In this document: positions 1 to 8,400 of the stretch, in pieces
How positions within the stretch are numbered: position 1 is the stretch's first letter
Layout of the letters: every line of letters starts with the position of its first letter
Origin: Ginkgo biloba
Taxonomy: Eukaryota > Streptophyta > Ginkgoopsida > Ginkgoales > Ginkgoaceae
Direction: 5' to 3'
DNA length: 10,395 nucleotides
Assembly (NCBI GenBank): GCA_024626585.1
Contig: JANKJI010000003.1
Location: 34,954,298-34,964,692, forward strand
Translations under genes and position numbers: made by a program
Notes under the pieces: generated by a model
Told to the model about the DNA's origin: nothing
Database searches by the model: none
Seen by the model: the letters and a program-made list of their open reading frames with translations, nothing else

Positions 1-299
1 GGAACCAGGTTCTTCCTCTAGGGAAAATGCCATCGTAACGACACAATGACCCAACCAAAAATCGACATTGCTACTCTTCTAATCACACAACCCTACTCTA
101 TCATTCTCGATATTTTTTTGTCAATAAAACCCATCTAGGTAAACCATTTATGTTTCTATAGAACTTTAGTTGCATTTTTTACATCTGTACAAATCTATAT
201 AGATTCTCAAAATCACTGTCATTTAGAATCATATAGATTCCTCAAATTGCCATAACATTTTCAATCTTTTTTTTTCATAAGAATTTTAGAGTTCGCCAA
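1..299. other. Unassigned AT-rich sequence at the left edge
   Basis: No gene can be supported here. Frame 1 on the plus strand is somewhat open (only three stops in about 119 codons up to a TGA at 358), which could mean that the decayed plus-strand frame to the right began before the window. No conserved motif was recognised. Confidence 0.3.
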
Positions 300-1383
300 T
301 CAAATTTATATGGTTAAAACTATTCTAGAAAGACCTTTACATGCATATAAAGAAGTATGAAAGTAGACAAATGCTTGAAATGCTATGACCATTTCTTTAA
401 CAGGGCCTCAAATTAGAATTTTCAATAATTTTTCTTCTATATTTTATTCATTTTTACCTATTTTCATACTATAAAATATCAAACCTAAGTGTTAATGAAG
501 GGGAAGATAATAAAACCCCTTCACCTCCTCCTTTGTCCCCTAATTTGACCATCCCTACCCAAATCATTAAGCATATCACTACCACCTTCATCTTATCACA
601 CATGGGAATCTATGGGAGATGGTATCATTTAATCTTCACCTTACCATCCACTTAGGTTGCAGGTCCACATCACTTGTACGAATAGAAAATTTGTTCCTCC
701 TACACCAATCCCATTTATGAAATCAATATGGTATCCAAAATGCCTTCTCCTTATAATCATTCTTTTAACACTTTAGAAAGGATTGAACCAAGATTTTGAA
801 ATAATAATAGGAGGAATTCTCATATTAGAGGTAATAATTTTGGAGAAATTATAGGAGGAATAAGAATAATAAATTCAATATTAAAGGAATCCAACAATAT
901 CCTCCCTCTAATGGTAGTCAACGTAAAAAGGCATAGGGCATAACTATGAATATTTATAAAGGGGTAATAAATATTTAAAAGAAATAAGAGATCGATGCAC
1001 ATGAGGATTTTTCTAAATGTGATAAATATTTAGCTATTTTTTAAAAGTTAATTGAAACCTTAAGCTAATATGTTCCTTGTCTTAACACACATAATCTCTG
1101 CAACCTCTATTTATAACACAAATAATAATCAATGGATATCATCAACATATAACACAATTCATCACCATATGCATGGAAATATGATTAAACTTTAATTATA
1201 TTTCATCAACCAAAATATTTATAAACAACAGAGAGCATTATATACATTTATAGCCTAATCAATTAAATCTGTCCCATCAACATAATAGCTCTCTCACCAT
1301 TTTATACTCTTTTATAGGCAGAATTCCTAGCTTAAAGGCATCCTAAAATATTCTTTTTCAAACATAAAATATTCATTAGATGA
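300..1383 (+). pseudogene. Decayed gag-like open reading frame (tentative)
   Basis: This is a broken plus-strand reading frame, not an expressed gene. Frame 2 reads from about 300 to 835, then frame 1 takes over after one frameshift near 835-840 and runs to a TGA at 1381-1383. In order it shows a proline-rich stretch (about 514-545, motif PSPPPLSPN), a His/Tyr/Pro-containing middle, an Asn/Arg-rich low-complexity patch (about 803-870, motif NNNRRNSHIRGNN, then RNYRRNKNNKFN), a QYPPSNGSQRKK motif near 889-924, and a segment from 991 with EIDAHEDFSKCDKYL. Most in-frame stops are TAG or TAA where glutamine would fit; one TGA lies near 797. The proline-rich then basic Asn/Arg-rich order resembles LTR-retrotransposon gag, but no CCHC knuckle was seen, so the identity is inference. 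It could be another repeat-encoded protein. Confidence 0.45.
496..523. repeat. 8-bp perfect inverted repeat with 12-nt loop
   Basis: TGAAGGGG at 496-503 faces CCCCTTCA at 516-523, separated by 12 A-rich bases. It lies inside the decayed gag-like frame, so it may be coincidental. Confidence 0.35.
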
Positions 1384-1869
1384 ATATTCTCTTACAATCT
1401 ATTCAAAATAAAATGACATTTCATATAAATGCCTATTTATATTCATCTAACCCTTGTTCCTTTGATTACTTCCATGTAATCAATTTTTCTTTCCTTGTGT
1501 AGGTGTTAGTTACTGATTTTGCTACTAAACTTGTAGGCTTTGAACTTCTTTACTTCATCTAATCTATCACACCAATAGGCTTCATATAAGCTCGTGAAAA
1601 ATGCATATTCTTCTTAATTTATTTAATCGTCTAAACAACGATTTGTACGTCATTTACCAAAGTGGACACTTAAAATTCAAGTTGTGTTGGCTCTAACATT
1701 AGACTATCTACATTTTCTAGCTCTAATTTTCTTTCTAGATTAAGCTCTACAATGAGCTTCTCTCTGTCTTCCTTACCTTTATTTATTTATGTCAATAAAA
1801 TCAAGAGACTAATTTTATAGAACAAATATGCTGTTCTCCTCTACCATCTCTTCAAAAACTTCTTCTAAA

Positions 1870-2520
1870 ATATGACTAGTATTTTGAACCATGTCATTTT
1901 TTCTCATGCATTAGACCAAGTTCTAATTTCTTTGTCTCATAACAGACTTTATCTACTTTAGTTTCAATGGCCTATCTCTCCTTCCTATTATATTCTAAAT
2001 CTAGTTTATAAAAAATAGACATTGAATCATGCCTACAATTATCTTTATTACTTTCATAGGATTTGATATATTTGGGTTCAGTATTTTCTATCTAATTTTC
2101 ATTCTCGTCCCTTTTTTGTTGCAATTATGTTGTCAATTTTTACAAGCATTCTTTATTCTTGACTATCTCCAATTATGCTTTCTAAAGTTTATTGTTGATG
2201 TCCAATCTTTTATCATGAACACCTTTCAAAAAACCTATTCTTGGTGGTGGAGTTTCATGGCATGCCAATGACTCCACATAATTTAATCTTAATATATTGA
2301 CATCTACTTTACTTGATATATTTGCCCTATCCTCAATCTCTTATATCCTAGAGATAGATATTATCTTTTGGTGATACTTGACCAAATTATTTTTAAGGTC
2401 TTTGACTTTATTTTCTATATTGGTCTAATTTCTAACCTACAACTTTTAAGACTCCTTCATTTAGGTTTTTCATGCCTAAATGAGTCATTACCTTGAGTTG
2501 AAACTCTAATTATTGTATCT
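1870..2520 (-). other. Coiled-coil-like C-terminal part of the long decayed frame
   Basis: Two overlapping frames (before and after a shift near 2420) give a Leu/Ile/Lys/Glu/Asn-rich product with heptad-like spacing, for example LEFQLKVMTHLGMKNL and VKDLKNNLVKYHQKI. A short Pro-containing break (HETPPPRIGF) near 2255 is followed by more helix-like sequence (KLTT, LQQKRDENEN, KLELGLMHEKK). Further coiled-coil-like sequence continues to about 1680 (EKLIVELNLERKLELENV). A structural or multimerising role is only inference. Confidence 0.45.
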
Positions 2521-2770
2521 TTAATTCTTCATTAGAAACATCTACCTTCTTCTTCATTATACCTTCTTTTGGTCCAACCACGATCAATTTTATTTTGATT
2601 AAATGAATGTCATCAAAGGTTATATACACTTTTCTTTTAATAGGTGTGAATTGCATGAGATTCAACACATGTACATCATTAATCACTTATGCTTTTGGAA
2701 ATTATTTTGGTTACATAAATGTATGTGTATATTTCATATCTTTATTAGTAATCATGATGACTTCATCATC

Positions 2771-2803
2771 TTGTTGTCTTTACTACTATTACCATTGTTG
2801 TTG
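2771..2803 (-). repeat. Glutamine-tract remnant containing four consecutive stop codons
   Basis: On the minus strand the codons read CAA x3, TGG, TAA TAG TAG TAA, AGA, CAA x2, followed by Asp/Glu codons. The four stops occupy 2791-2780. The flanking frame is open and coding-like, so the simplest reading is an old poly-Gln run in which CAR codons became TAR. Confidence 0.6.
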
Positions 2804-3009
2804 TTCAGTCTGTACATTTTGTACATCATTTTCTCCTCCTCCTATACTTTTATATGTGTTTATGCACCTTATGTGGATTGACAAATTTCCTAATTTTCTT
2901 AGGTGGTTCATCACCACCCTCATTGACTCATGTATGTGTAATGTCTTTTTTCATAATATCTTACTATGTGCCTTTATTTATTATGTTTACACTTATATCT
3001 TTAGAAGAT

Positions 3010-3275
3010 GATTTCTTTTTTTTCGAAGTTGTATCATTTCCTTTTTGCCTTTGAATAAAATCTTCAAATATTTCCTACTCTTCTAAGCTTTATTTTTTAA
3101 TTCTTTTTGAGCCTTATGTTGGCTCTTTATTTCTCTTTGAGCTCCATGGCTCATTTTATTTCTCTATACCTTACACCTATTTCTCCACTCTTTTTTAGCT
3201 TTGTGTCTTATCTTTCTTCTTTAAACACGGAGGTTCATTTATTTTCTTAAAGATTTATGGCTCATCATTTTTCTA
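3010..3275 (-). repeat. Basic segment with a recurring HxAxxE motif in the long decayed frame
   Basis: In the frame starting near 3275 the product is dominated by Lys, Arg and Gln, with three copies of an HxAxxE unit (HKAKKEW, HGAQREI, HKAQKEL), the last two 10 residues apart. The plus strand correspondingly shows recurring GGCTC-ATTTATTTCT words between 3110 and 3260. It follows directly on the acidic patch of the same product. Four stops (two TAA, two TAG) interrupt about 88 codons. Confidence 0.45.
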
Positions 3276-5291
3276 CTCATATTATTTTCTCAAGATTTGA
3301 GTCTTATTATTCTTTCTAACTATAAACTTGTGACTTATTTCTTTATAACTCTACTTCTTTTAAATTAGCAATGTCTTCTTCCTCATTTGAATTATCTTTG
3401 TTACTCTTTGTAGATTCTTGATTGTACTCTAACCCTAGTTGGCCCCCCTCCTCTTCATCTTCTTCATCCTATGACCTAAAGTCACCAACCACTCTTGACT
3501 CTTTTGTGTATCTCATCTTATTTGTTGCAATACTCTCCTTCCCTTATAGAGTTTGTTCCCATGGCATGTTTACATTCTTTCCTTTATTATGATTGTATGA
3601 CTTGTAGCTCTCCATCGTATTGAATGTCTTATAAAATGAAACACATTTCTTATGGGGGTTATATTACTTCTAAGACTACAAACATTCTGTATTCACTTCT
3701 ATAAAATTAAAATTGAATATTTTATTTTTATATTAAGTCCCCTTGTACAACTATATCATACAAATATACATTCCTTTTGTTGTGTCCCAACGACTCTTCC
3801 TATTTAAATCCTAGAATTGTACATCATAAGCGAACATCTATCTTGCTACTTCATCAAACACTTATTTTATGGAACCAAATTTGGGTAACTTTCTAAAAGG
3901 CCTAGTGAATCTATAAACCTTAAAAATAATGTATTCCTCCCATTCAAAAAAGTCCTTGATGATCACAAGACTTTTCTTCTACCCCATTAATTCTCTTCCT
4001 TTACTAATCCCTCTTCTTAACTATAATTCTTGTATCTAAGCATCATAAACATTCAAGACCTCAAAATATATTTTGTGAAATTTTTTCTTTAGTTGCCACA
4101 TGAATAAATAATTCTTGAAATTCCAAAACTTAGGCATACATGTCTATTTTCTTATGTACATTATGTAGGGAATTAAAGGCTTACATAGTAATACATTCTA
4201 TAAAACTAACACATGATGAAAATGTGCTTCTTCTTTCTTTGCTTGTTAAATCTCTTGTATCGTTATTTTTTTTTTAAACTTCGTAAAGTTGTACAATATC
4301 TTCTTGTTGAGGGAATGATATAATATCCAAACATAATAGGTTAAAATCTTTGTGGGAGACTCTAATCCAAGTATTATAATAATGTATTAGGTTCCTATCT
4401 GAAATGTTCTTATCATTACTTCATCAATAGAAAAAAACTTTATCTATAGTATTTTTATGTTTACTACTAATTTTCAACAACCCTTTATCTATATCTCCTT
4501 TTAAATGCATAGTAAACCATTTCTTCTCTAATTCTAAATTGATCTTCAACCCATCATTTATAATATAAAAAACTTTAGATATTATTTCTACATTGACATC
4601 TAAGGTATTCTCCTTTAAATTAATTCTTCTAGAGGATTAAACATGCAGGATCTCCTTCACTAGATTCAAGCTTTAAATGATTTTTGGCAACATTAACAAG
4701 TTTCCAAAGTTGTTTACTTCAAACCATTCCTTAAGTTCTACTTCTAATTTCTTCAACCTCACTTGCTTGGCAGCATTAACTACTGTATTATCATAATTTT
4801 TCCAATAAGTCAAAAAGGTATCTCTAATCATCATATTTAGATATAATTTTGTTGTTCCTTGAATTATTACTTTGTCCTTTCTTAACTCATCTTCCTTTAA
4901 ATCTCCCTTAAGAATGATTATAATTACTCTAGATGCTCTGTCTTGGCTTCATATAGCTCTTCTCTATAATTACTCTCAATGATTACTTTTGCTTGCTCTT
5001 AAATTGCTAGATCTCTTCAAAGCAATTTGATTACTTAACCAATTAATGGATTTACTATAATGAAGATGATTATTTATAGTAATTACATACATTCTTTTTC
5101 ATTAATACATACATATTATCACATGTCACTACTTTTATTCCCACAGTTACTTTTTTATAAATATGTCATTAAATCCTGGCTATTAGATCTACTCATCCTT
5201 GCAAACTTATGACATATCGCTAATTTTCACTATATTTATGGACTATGGTATTATGATGTGACTTGTAACAACTATCTTTTTATTTTTCTTA

Positions 5292-5309
5292 TCACAAACT
5301 TATGCCCTT
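5292..5309. repeat. 18-bp dispersed motif, copy 1
   Basis: TCACAAACTTATGCCCTT matches copy 2 at 5435-5452 (TCACAACCTTATGCACTT) at 16 of 18 positions and copy 3 at 6319-6336 at 15 of 18. Confidence 0.4.
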
Positions 5310-5434
5310 GTGATTGAGTGGTTGCCATAATTTTATTTTTGGCCTTATGTCATGATCTATGACACTTAACTATTCATTTTATATTTGTCACAAGGTTTTG
5401 TATACTTTTACCTTGCCATTGTCTTTTTCTCATC

Positions 5435-5452
5435 TCACAACCTTATGCACTT
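5435..5452. repeat. 18-bp dispersed motif, copy 2
   Basis: Second copy of the word at 5292-5309. Neighbouring sequence also repeats shorter pieces (GTCACAAGG near 5387, CACAA elsewhere), which suggests a diverged larger repeat. Confidence 0.35.
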
Positions 5453-5819
5453 TCTTACAACTTTTTGTATTTATACATTATGTTGTGGTCTTGCGATATT
5501 GACTTCTTTTGATGAAATTTTTTAAGTATCAAGATATTTTATCCCTTTTTAAGTGATATTTAATCCTGTCATAGTTGAATACCACTTTTACCCATTTCTG
5601 CATATTACAATAAGTAATCAAACTCTTGCGTCTTATATTTCATTACACTTATTTGTAGTTATACTTAGAATTTTCAAGTTTCTTTAAGTGGTCAAATTTG
5701 CATCCAACCCTTAAATTCTTGACATCCACTTTTGTCATTATCATCCTAGTTTGGATTTATAATATTTCATATGCATAAATCCTTCTTATTGCTTCAAATC
5801 ATGTGCTTCTTCTAATCCA

Positions 5820-6240
5820 TTTGTTCTTCTTGAGCATATCACCCATTGTTGCACTTTACTATTTTTCCACACTTGCAACATTTTACACTCTCTTGTAATA
5901 ATTTTTTATTCATTTTAGCCCAATCTTTTGAATTATTAGAGAAGAATTATTACCAATTCTTTTTATTGTTGAAAATCTTGTATGGTTTCGTATAATTCCA
6001 TGCACTTTTTATTCTCTAACCATCCTTCTCTTGAATTTTATTTGCTCTTAAAGAAATATTTTTGAAGTAGTTGGTTATTGCCTTCTACCACTTTCTAACC
6101 TATTTGGCAATTCTTTGGAATGCCATTTCTTTGTGATAATGCATTCTTCCATTTTTTTGACTTTTCTTGCCAAGAATTCGTATCACCTGTAAATGATTCA
6201 TGTATCTAATTCTCATTTCCTGTAATCTTTGTGCATCATA
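5820..6240 (-). pseudogene. Possible decayed reading frame with a CxxCG motif
   Basis: Over about 140 minus-strand codons one frame has about five stops (all TAA or TAG), fewer than chance for this composition. The product is Lys/Asn/Arg-rich, starts near YDAQRLQEMRIRYMNHLQ, and shows KCCKCGKIVKCNNG near 5883-5842, which loosely resembles a metal-binding knuckle or ribbon. Downstream of 5820 the frame degrades. It lies between the integrase end and the long decayed frame on the same strand, so it might be part of one element. The family is unknown. Confidence 0.3.
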
Positions 6241-6659
6241 GTTATTCAATTATAATATGATTTACATTAGTATTCCTTTATTTTATGCATATTACTTTAA
6301 CACTATCTTATTGCTAAGTTACAACCTTGTGCCCTTTATTGTTATACTTTGCATGTATCTTTTTCTTACGACTTAGTTATCTCCCTATGACAATATAATT
6401 TGGTGACACATTTTTGTTTAATCAAATTTTAACTCTTTTAATCTTTACCCCCTTTTAGAATTTCCTATACCTTATTTCTCTACATTATTTCTTTATTGAG
6501 ATGATCATATTTTTGTAATTCTTCTTTTGTTTGCAAAAAAACTTTATTCAAAGTCATCCAATTTTTGTAAGTTAGGACTATTTATCACCCCATTTCTATA
6601 CTTTGTCTAATGGCTATTCTTGCGACTCATATCATTTGTTTGTAATAATGTCATTTTCC
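6241..6659. other. Spacer without a recognisable gene
   Basis: The minus-strand frame continuing from the CxxCG segment has about one stop per ten codons here, which is what chance gives. Only the third 18-bp motif copy (6319-6336) stands out. Confidence 0.4.
6319..6336. repeat. 18-bp dispersed motif, copy 3
   Basis: TTACAACCTTGTGCCCTT is related to the words at 5292 and 5435 (15 of 18 identical to copy 1). Confidence 0.3.
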
Positions 6660-6710
6660 TCAGACATTATTTTTCTATCTTTTCTTCTACTCATTTACAT
6701 CCTAACTATA

Positions 6711-6735
6711 TGTGTGTGTGTGTGTGTGTGTGTGT
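6711..6735. repeat. (TG)n dinucleotide microsatellite
   Basis: Twelve and a half perfect TG units. It sits 25 bases beyond the stop codon of the decayed integrase. Confidence 0.95.
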
Positions 6736-6759
6736 AAAATCTTGGTTATTTTCATTGTT

Positions 6760-7061
6760 TCATTCTGTAAATAACTTGAGAATAGCACCATTGACTTATC
6801 CTACTACCATTTCACCATTGATTTGGGATAAAGTTGCTAAGCCATTCTCATATAGTTTTTTTAATACATAAGAACCTAACCATCTAGTTTTTAATTTCCC
6901 TTTCATGTTCTTATACCTACTATCATATAAAAATACCAAGTCCCCTACATGCATCCTCATTCGTTTAATCTTTCTATTATAGATCTTAATTATCTTGTCT
7001 TACATAATTTGTTGATGTTAAAGAGCTATTGATTTTTTCCTCCAACTTATTCCATTGTATT
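6760..7061 (-). pseudogene. Ty3/gypsy integrase, C-terminal domain (decayed)
   Basis: This is the tail of an LTR-retrotransposon integrase, the part that binds DNA next to the catalytic core. After the coiled linker (NKLEEK, then HQQIM) one frame runs for about 90 codons and includes YNRKIKRMR, VGDLVFLYDSR (near 6950-6920), GKLKTRWLGSYV (around 6895-6865) and a terminal VNGAILKLFTE before TGA. VGDLV and KxRWxGPY/F are hallmarks of the gypsy GPY/F module. Here the usual Pro is Ser (TCT, one C-to-T step from CCT). A single-base shift lies in the linker near 7030. The three internal stops are TAA. No chromodomain follows. The identification is firm and the gene is dead. Confidence 0.8.
7044..7061. 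repeat. Target-site duplication of the LINE insertion, 3' copy
   Basis: AACTTATTCCATTGTATT matches 8383-8400 (AACTTGTTCAATTGTATT) at 16 of 18 positions. It lies directly beside the LINE poly(A), a T run on the plus strand, and both copies fall at the same point in the integrase protein. Confidence 0.8.
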
Positions 7062-7310
7062 TTTTTTTATTCAAAAAGTAGGATTTATATTACAAAAAGT
7101 ATTTTTTTATAAAATTTCACTTTAGTGGCTTCCTGGAGGATCAATACATAGAATAGGATTGTGCACTACTACCACATTCTAGAACTACTAATAAGCCATT
7201 GAGGCCCACTTATAGAATTATATGACATTAGAGGAACCAAGTATTTAGGGATATAAAAAAATTTAAAAAACCATTCCTTGCCACTTGAGAAAGAGAATCT
7301 ATAGAAGTTG

Positions 7311-7700
7311 CACTATTGACACAGTGTTGCTACCAACCTCCAAACCCTGGTTGACCTCACCCTTTATCCCCTTCTTCCTAGCTTGGGGTGGTGACTGGCT
7401 TGGAAAGGACAAATGAGATTATAATACAATAGGATGTGAATGATGAGGGTGCATATGGGCCAACTCATGCATTACATATATGATTGTAGTAGTTACCCCT
7501 TGGACAACTTCCTTCAGCAGGCCAATTTATTTTCTTAACTCTTGAATCAAAACATTTATAGTTGTCATCCACTCGTCCATGCTAGTGGAGATATCCTCAT
7601 CCAGAAGGTATAAGTTTTGCTTTCCCTTGTAAGTCAAAGTTGCAGTGAAATCATCCTAGTTATTATGCTTCTCTACCCCTTGGCGCACTCCCCTAGTTTT
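7311..7700 (-). pseudogene. Coding-like extension downstream of the LINE RNase H, unrecognised
   Basis: About 130 minus-strand codons in one frame contain only three stops (one TAG, two TAA), against about eleven expected by chance. The product starts near KTRGVRQGVEK, has LTYKGKQNLYLLDED and SMDEWMTTINVLIQELRK (amphipathic helix-like), then a His-rich HELAHMHPHHSHP and a Lys/Gly-rich end. I do not recognise it. Its place inside the insertion, after RNase H and before poly(A), suggests a C-terminal extension of the LINE ORF2 or a separate small ORF. From 7934 to 7701 the linking sequence is partly open but broken. Confidence 0.45.
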
Positions 7701-7934
7701 ATAATCTATTAGTAATACTTGCACCAACCTTATGCAATCCTAACAACGTGCTCATCCACTACCGAATATAAGCATTTATAAGGGATTAAATCCATCGCTA
7801 GGTCATTTCTTTGGTGATGCAATTGGTGGACATGACTTTATCCACTTCAATTAATAATGCCTTTCATACCCTAGACTGTTACCTCATGATTTTTATAGAT
7901 ATGGTATTACAAATCCTTTCTCTCTCCTTGACTT

Positions 7935-8382
7935 TTGCACTTAGATTCACCATCATGTCTACTATCACATTACCCTTTCATGGTATATGATGGAAGTTCA
8001 CCTTATCAAAGGTTTTAATTATGTCTTGTGCCTCTTAAAAAATGTCTTCGAGTTACCAAGATTTATTTTCTCATCTTTTGGAGAGTTGGTTTATGACTAG
8101 TTTTGAGTCCCTCATCATAAGAATTTTTATGCCTAATTCCATAGCCATATCCATTCCAATTATGGACACCCCATACTCTACCACATTGTTGGACTGCCTT
8201 CCCATACCTTTTGAAAATAATCTTATGGAGTCATATTTAAAGATATAAAGCCATCCTCCTGCCCCCATAATAATTAGGTTATTTTTTTACGCCCCGTCAA
8301 AGTTAAGCATTACTTTAAAATCTTTATCGATTAGATTCCCATCCTCTCTTTCCTTTGGATCTTTGATCCAACCTTTAACAAA
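7935..8382 (-). pseudogene. RNase H domain of the LINE (decayed)
   Basis: In life this domain would remove RNA from RNA-DNA hybrids during retrotransposition. Visible in order on the minus strand are KVMLNFDGA (8317-8290), MGAGGWLY, RLFSKGMGRQSNNVVEYG (around 8220-8170), MELGIK, RDSKLVINQ (near 8110-8080) and, in a shifted frame, FDKVNFHHIP then VDMMVNLS (8012-7938). The four catalytic acidic positions of the RNase H fold can be matched: Asp in FDGA, Glu in VVEY, Asp in RDS and Asp in VDMM. A TAA follows FDGA, a TGA follows INQLSKR, and a frameshift comes before the last motif. The NFDGA...GAGG and TNN.AEY-like pattern is that of the RVT_3 type found in plant L1 LINEs and also in some gypsy Tat elements. 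The poly(A) and duplication favour a LINE. Confidence 0.8.
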
Positions 8383-8400
8383 AACTTGTTCAATTGTATT
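8383..8400. repeat. Target-site duplication of the LINE insertion, 5' copy
   Basis: Partner of 7044-7061 (16 of 18 identical). It encodes part of IQLNK at the end of the integrase core segment. Confidence 0.8.

Larger units (their letters stand above)
1421..5045 (-). pseudogene. Very long decayed reading frame, unrecognised repeat-encoded protein
   Basis: About 1,200 codons can be followed on the minus strand from roughly 5045 to a TGA at 1423-1421, with only about six frameshifts (near 4925, the 7-base homopolymer at 4431-4437, ~3300, ~2850, ~2420, and 1880-1780). Segment 4915-4440 has only two stops in about 160 codons, where a strand this rich in A and G should give roughly 14. Domain order: a mixed globular-looking part (5045-3480; motifs DTFLTYWKNYDNTVV, LEKKWFTMHLKGDID, KDFFEWEEYIIFK), an acidic patch (DEEDEEEGG near 3470), a basic repetitive segment, a Gln tract, then heptad-like coiled coil. 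In-frame stops are nearly all TAG or TAA. No reverse transcriptase, integrase, protease or transposase motif was seen, and I do not recognise the family. It may be an extra ORF of the gypsy element to its right or belong to a separate repeat. The start is uncertain: an ATG at 5092 lies in one of two competing frames. Confidence 0.6.
5046..5819. other. AT-rich spacer without a recognisable gene
   Basis: Stops are frequent in every frame read. It contains two copies of an 18-bp word (5292-5309 and 5435-5452) that recurs a third time at 6319-6336. No LTR terminus, primer-binding site or promoter could be identified. Confidence 0.4.
7062..8382 (-). mobile_element. 5'-truncated LINE (L1-like) insertion
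   Basis: A 1,321-bp insertion lies in the same orientation as the gypsy remnant. On the minus strand it begins abruptly inside a coding region just before the RNase H domain, continues through a further coding-like stretch, and ends in AATAAAAAAAAA (T run at about 7060-7068). It is bracketed by 18-bp imperfect direct repeats (8383-8400 and 7044-7061). 5' truncation, poly(A) and a target-site duplication of this size are the classic products of target-primed reverse transcription. Plant L1 elements with a C-terminal RNase H are established. The left end at about 8382 is inferred from the duplication. Endonuclease and reverse transcriptase are absent because of the truncation. Confidence 0.75.

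Noticed and set aside
514-541. A polypurine-tract-like run on the minus strand (complement of CCCCTTCACCTCCTCCTTTGTCCCC)
   Set aside because: It is better explained as the proline-rich coding stretch PSPPPLSP of the plus-strand gag-like frame, and no LTR start follows it.
2029-3054. Several plus-strand open frames rich in Phe, Leu, Ile, Cys and Ser
   Set aside because: They are antisense shadows of the purine-rich decayed minus-strand frame: overlapping one another, hydrophobic throughout and without family motifs.
1421-5045. A variant nuclear code with TAA and TAG read as glutamine, as in ciliates or some ulvophyte algae
   Set aside because: It would explain the TAR-only stops, but the frames also carry several frameshifts and occasional TGA. 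The neighbouring RNase H has TGA where Arg is expected, and the MO25 exon is clearly land-plant-like. Deamination explains all of these.
6620-6871. An 83-codon plus-strand open frame across the TG repeat
   Set aside because: It is antisense to the integrase C-terminus and is bridged by the microsatellite, giving a run of Cys-Val.
8071-8268. A free-standing small gene on the minus strand
   Set aside because: It is the middle of the RNase H domain. Coding similarity continues in the same frame upstream, past a TAA, to FDGA.
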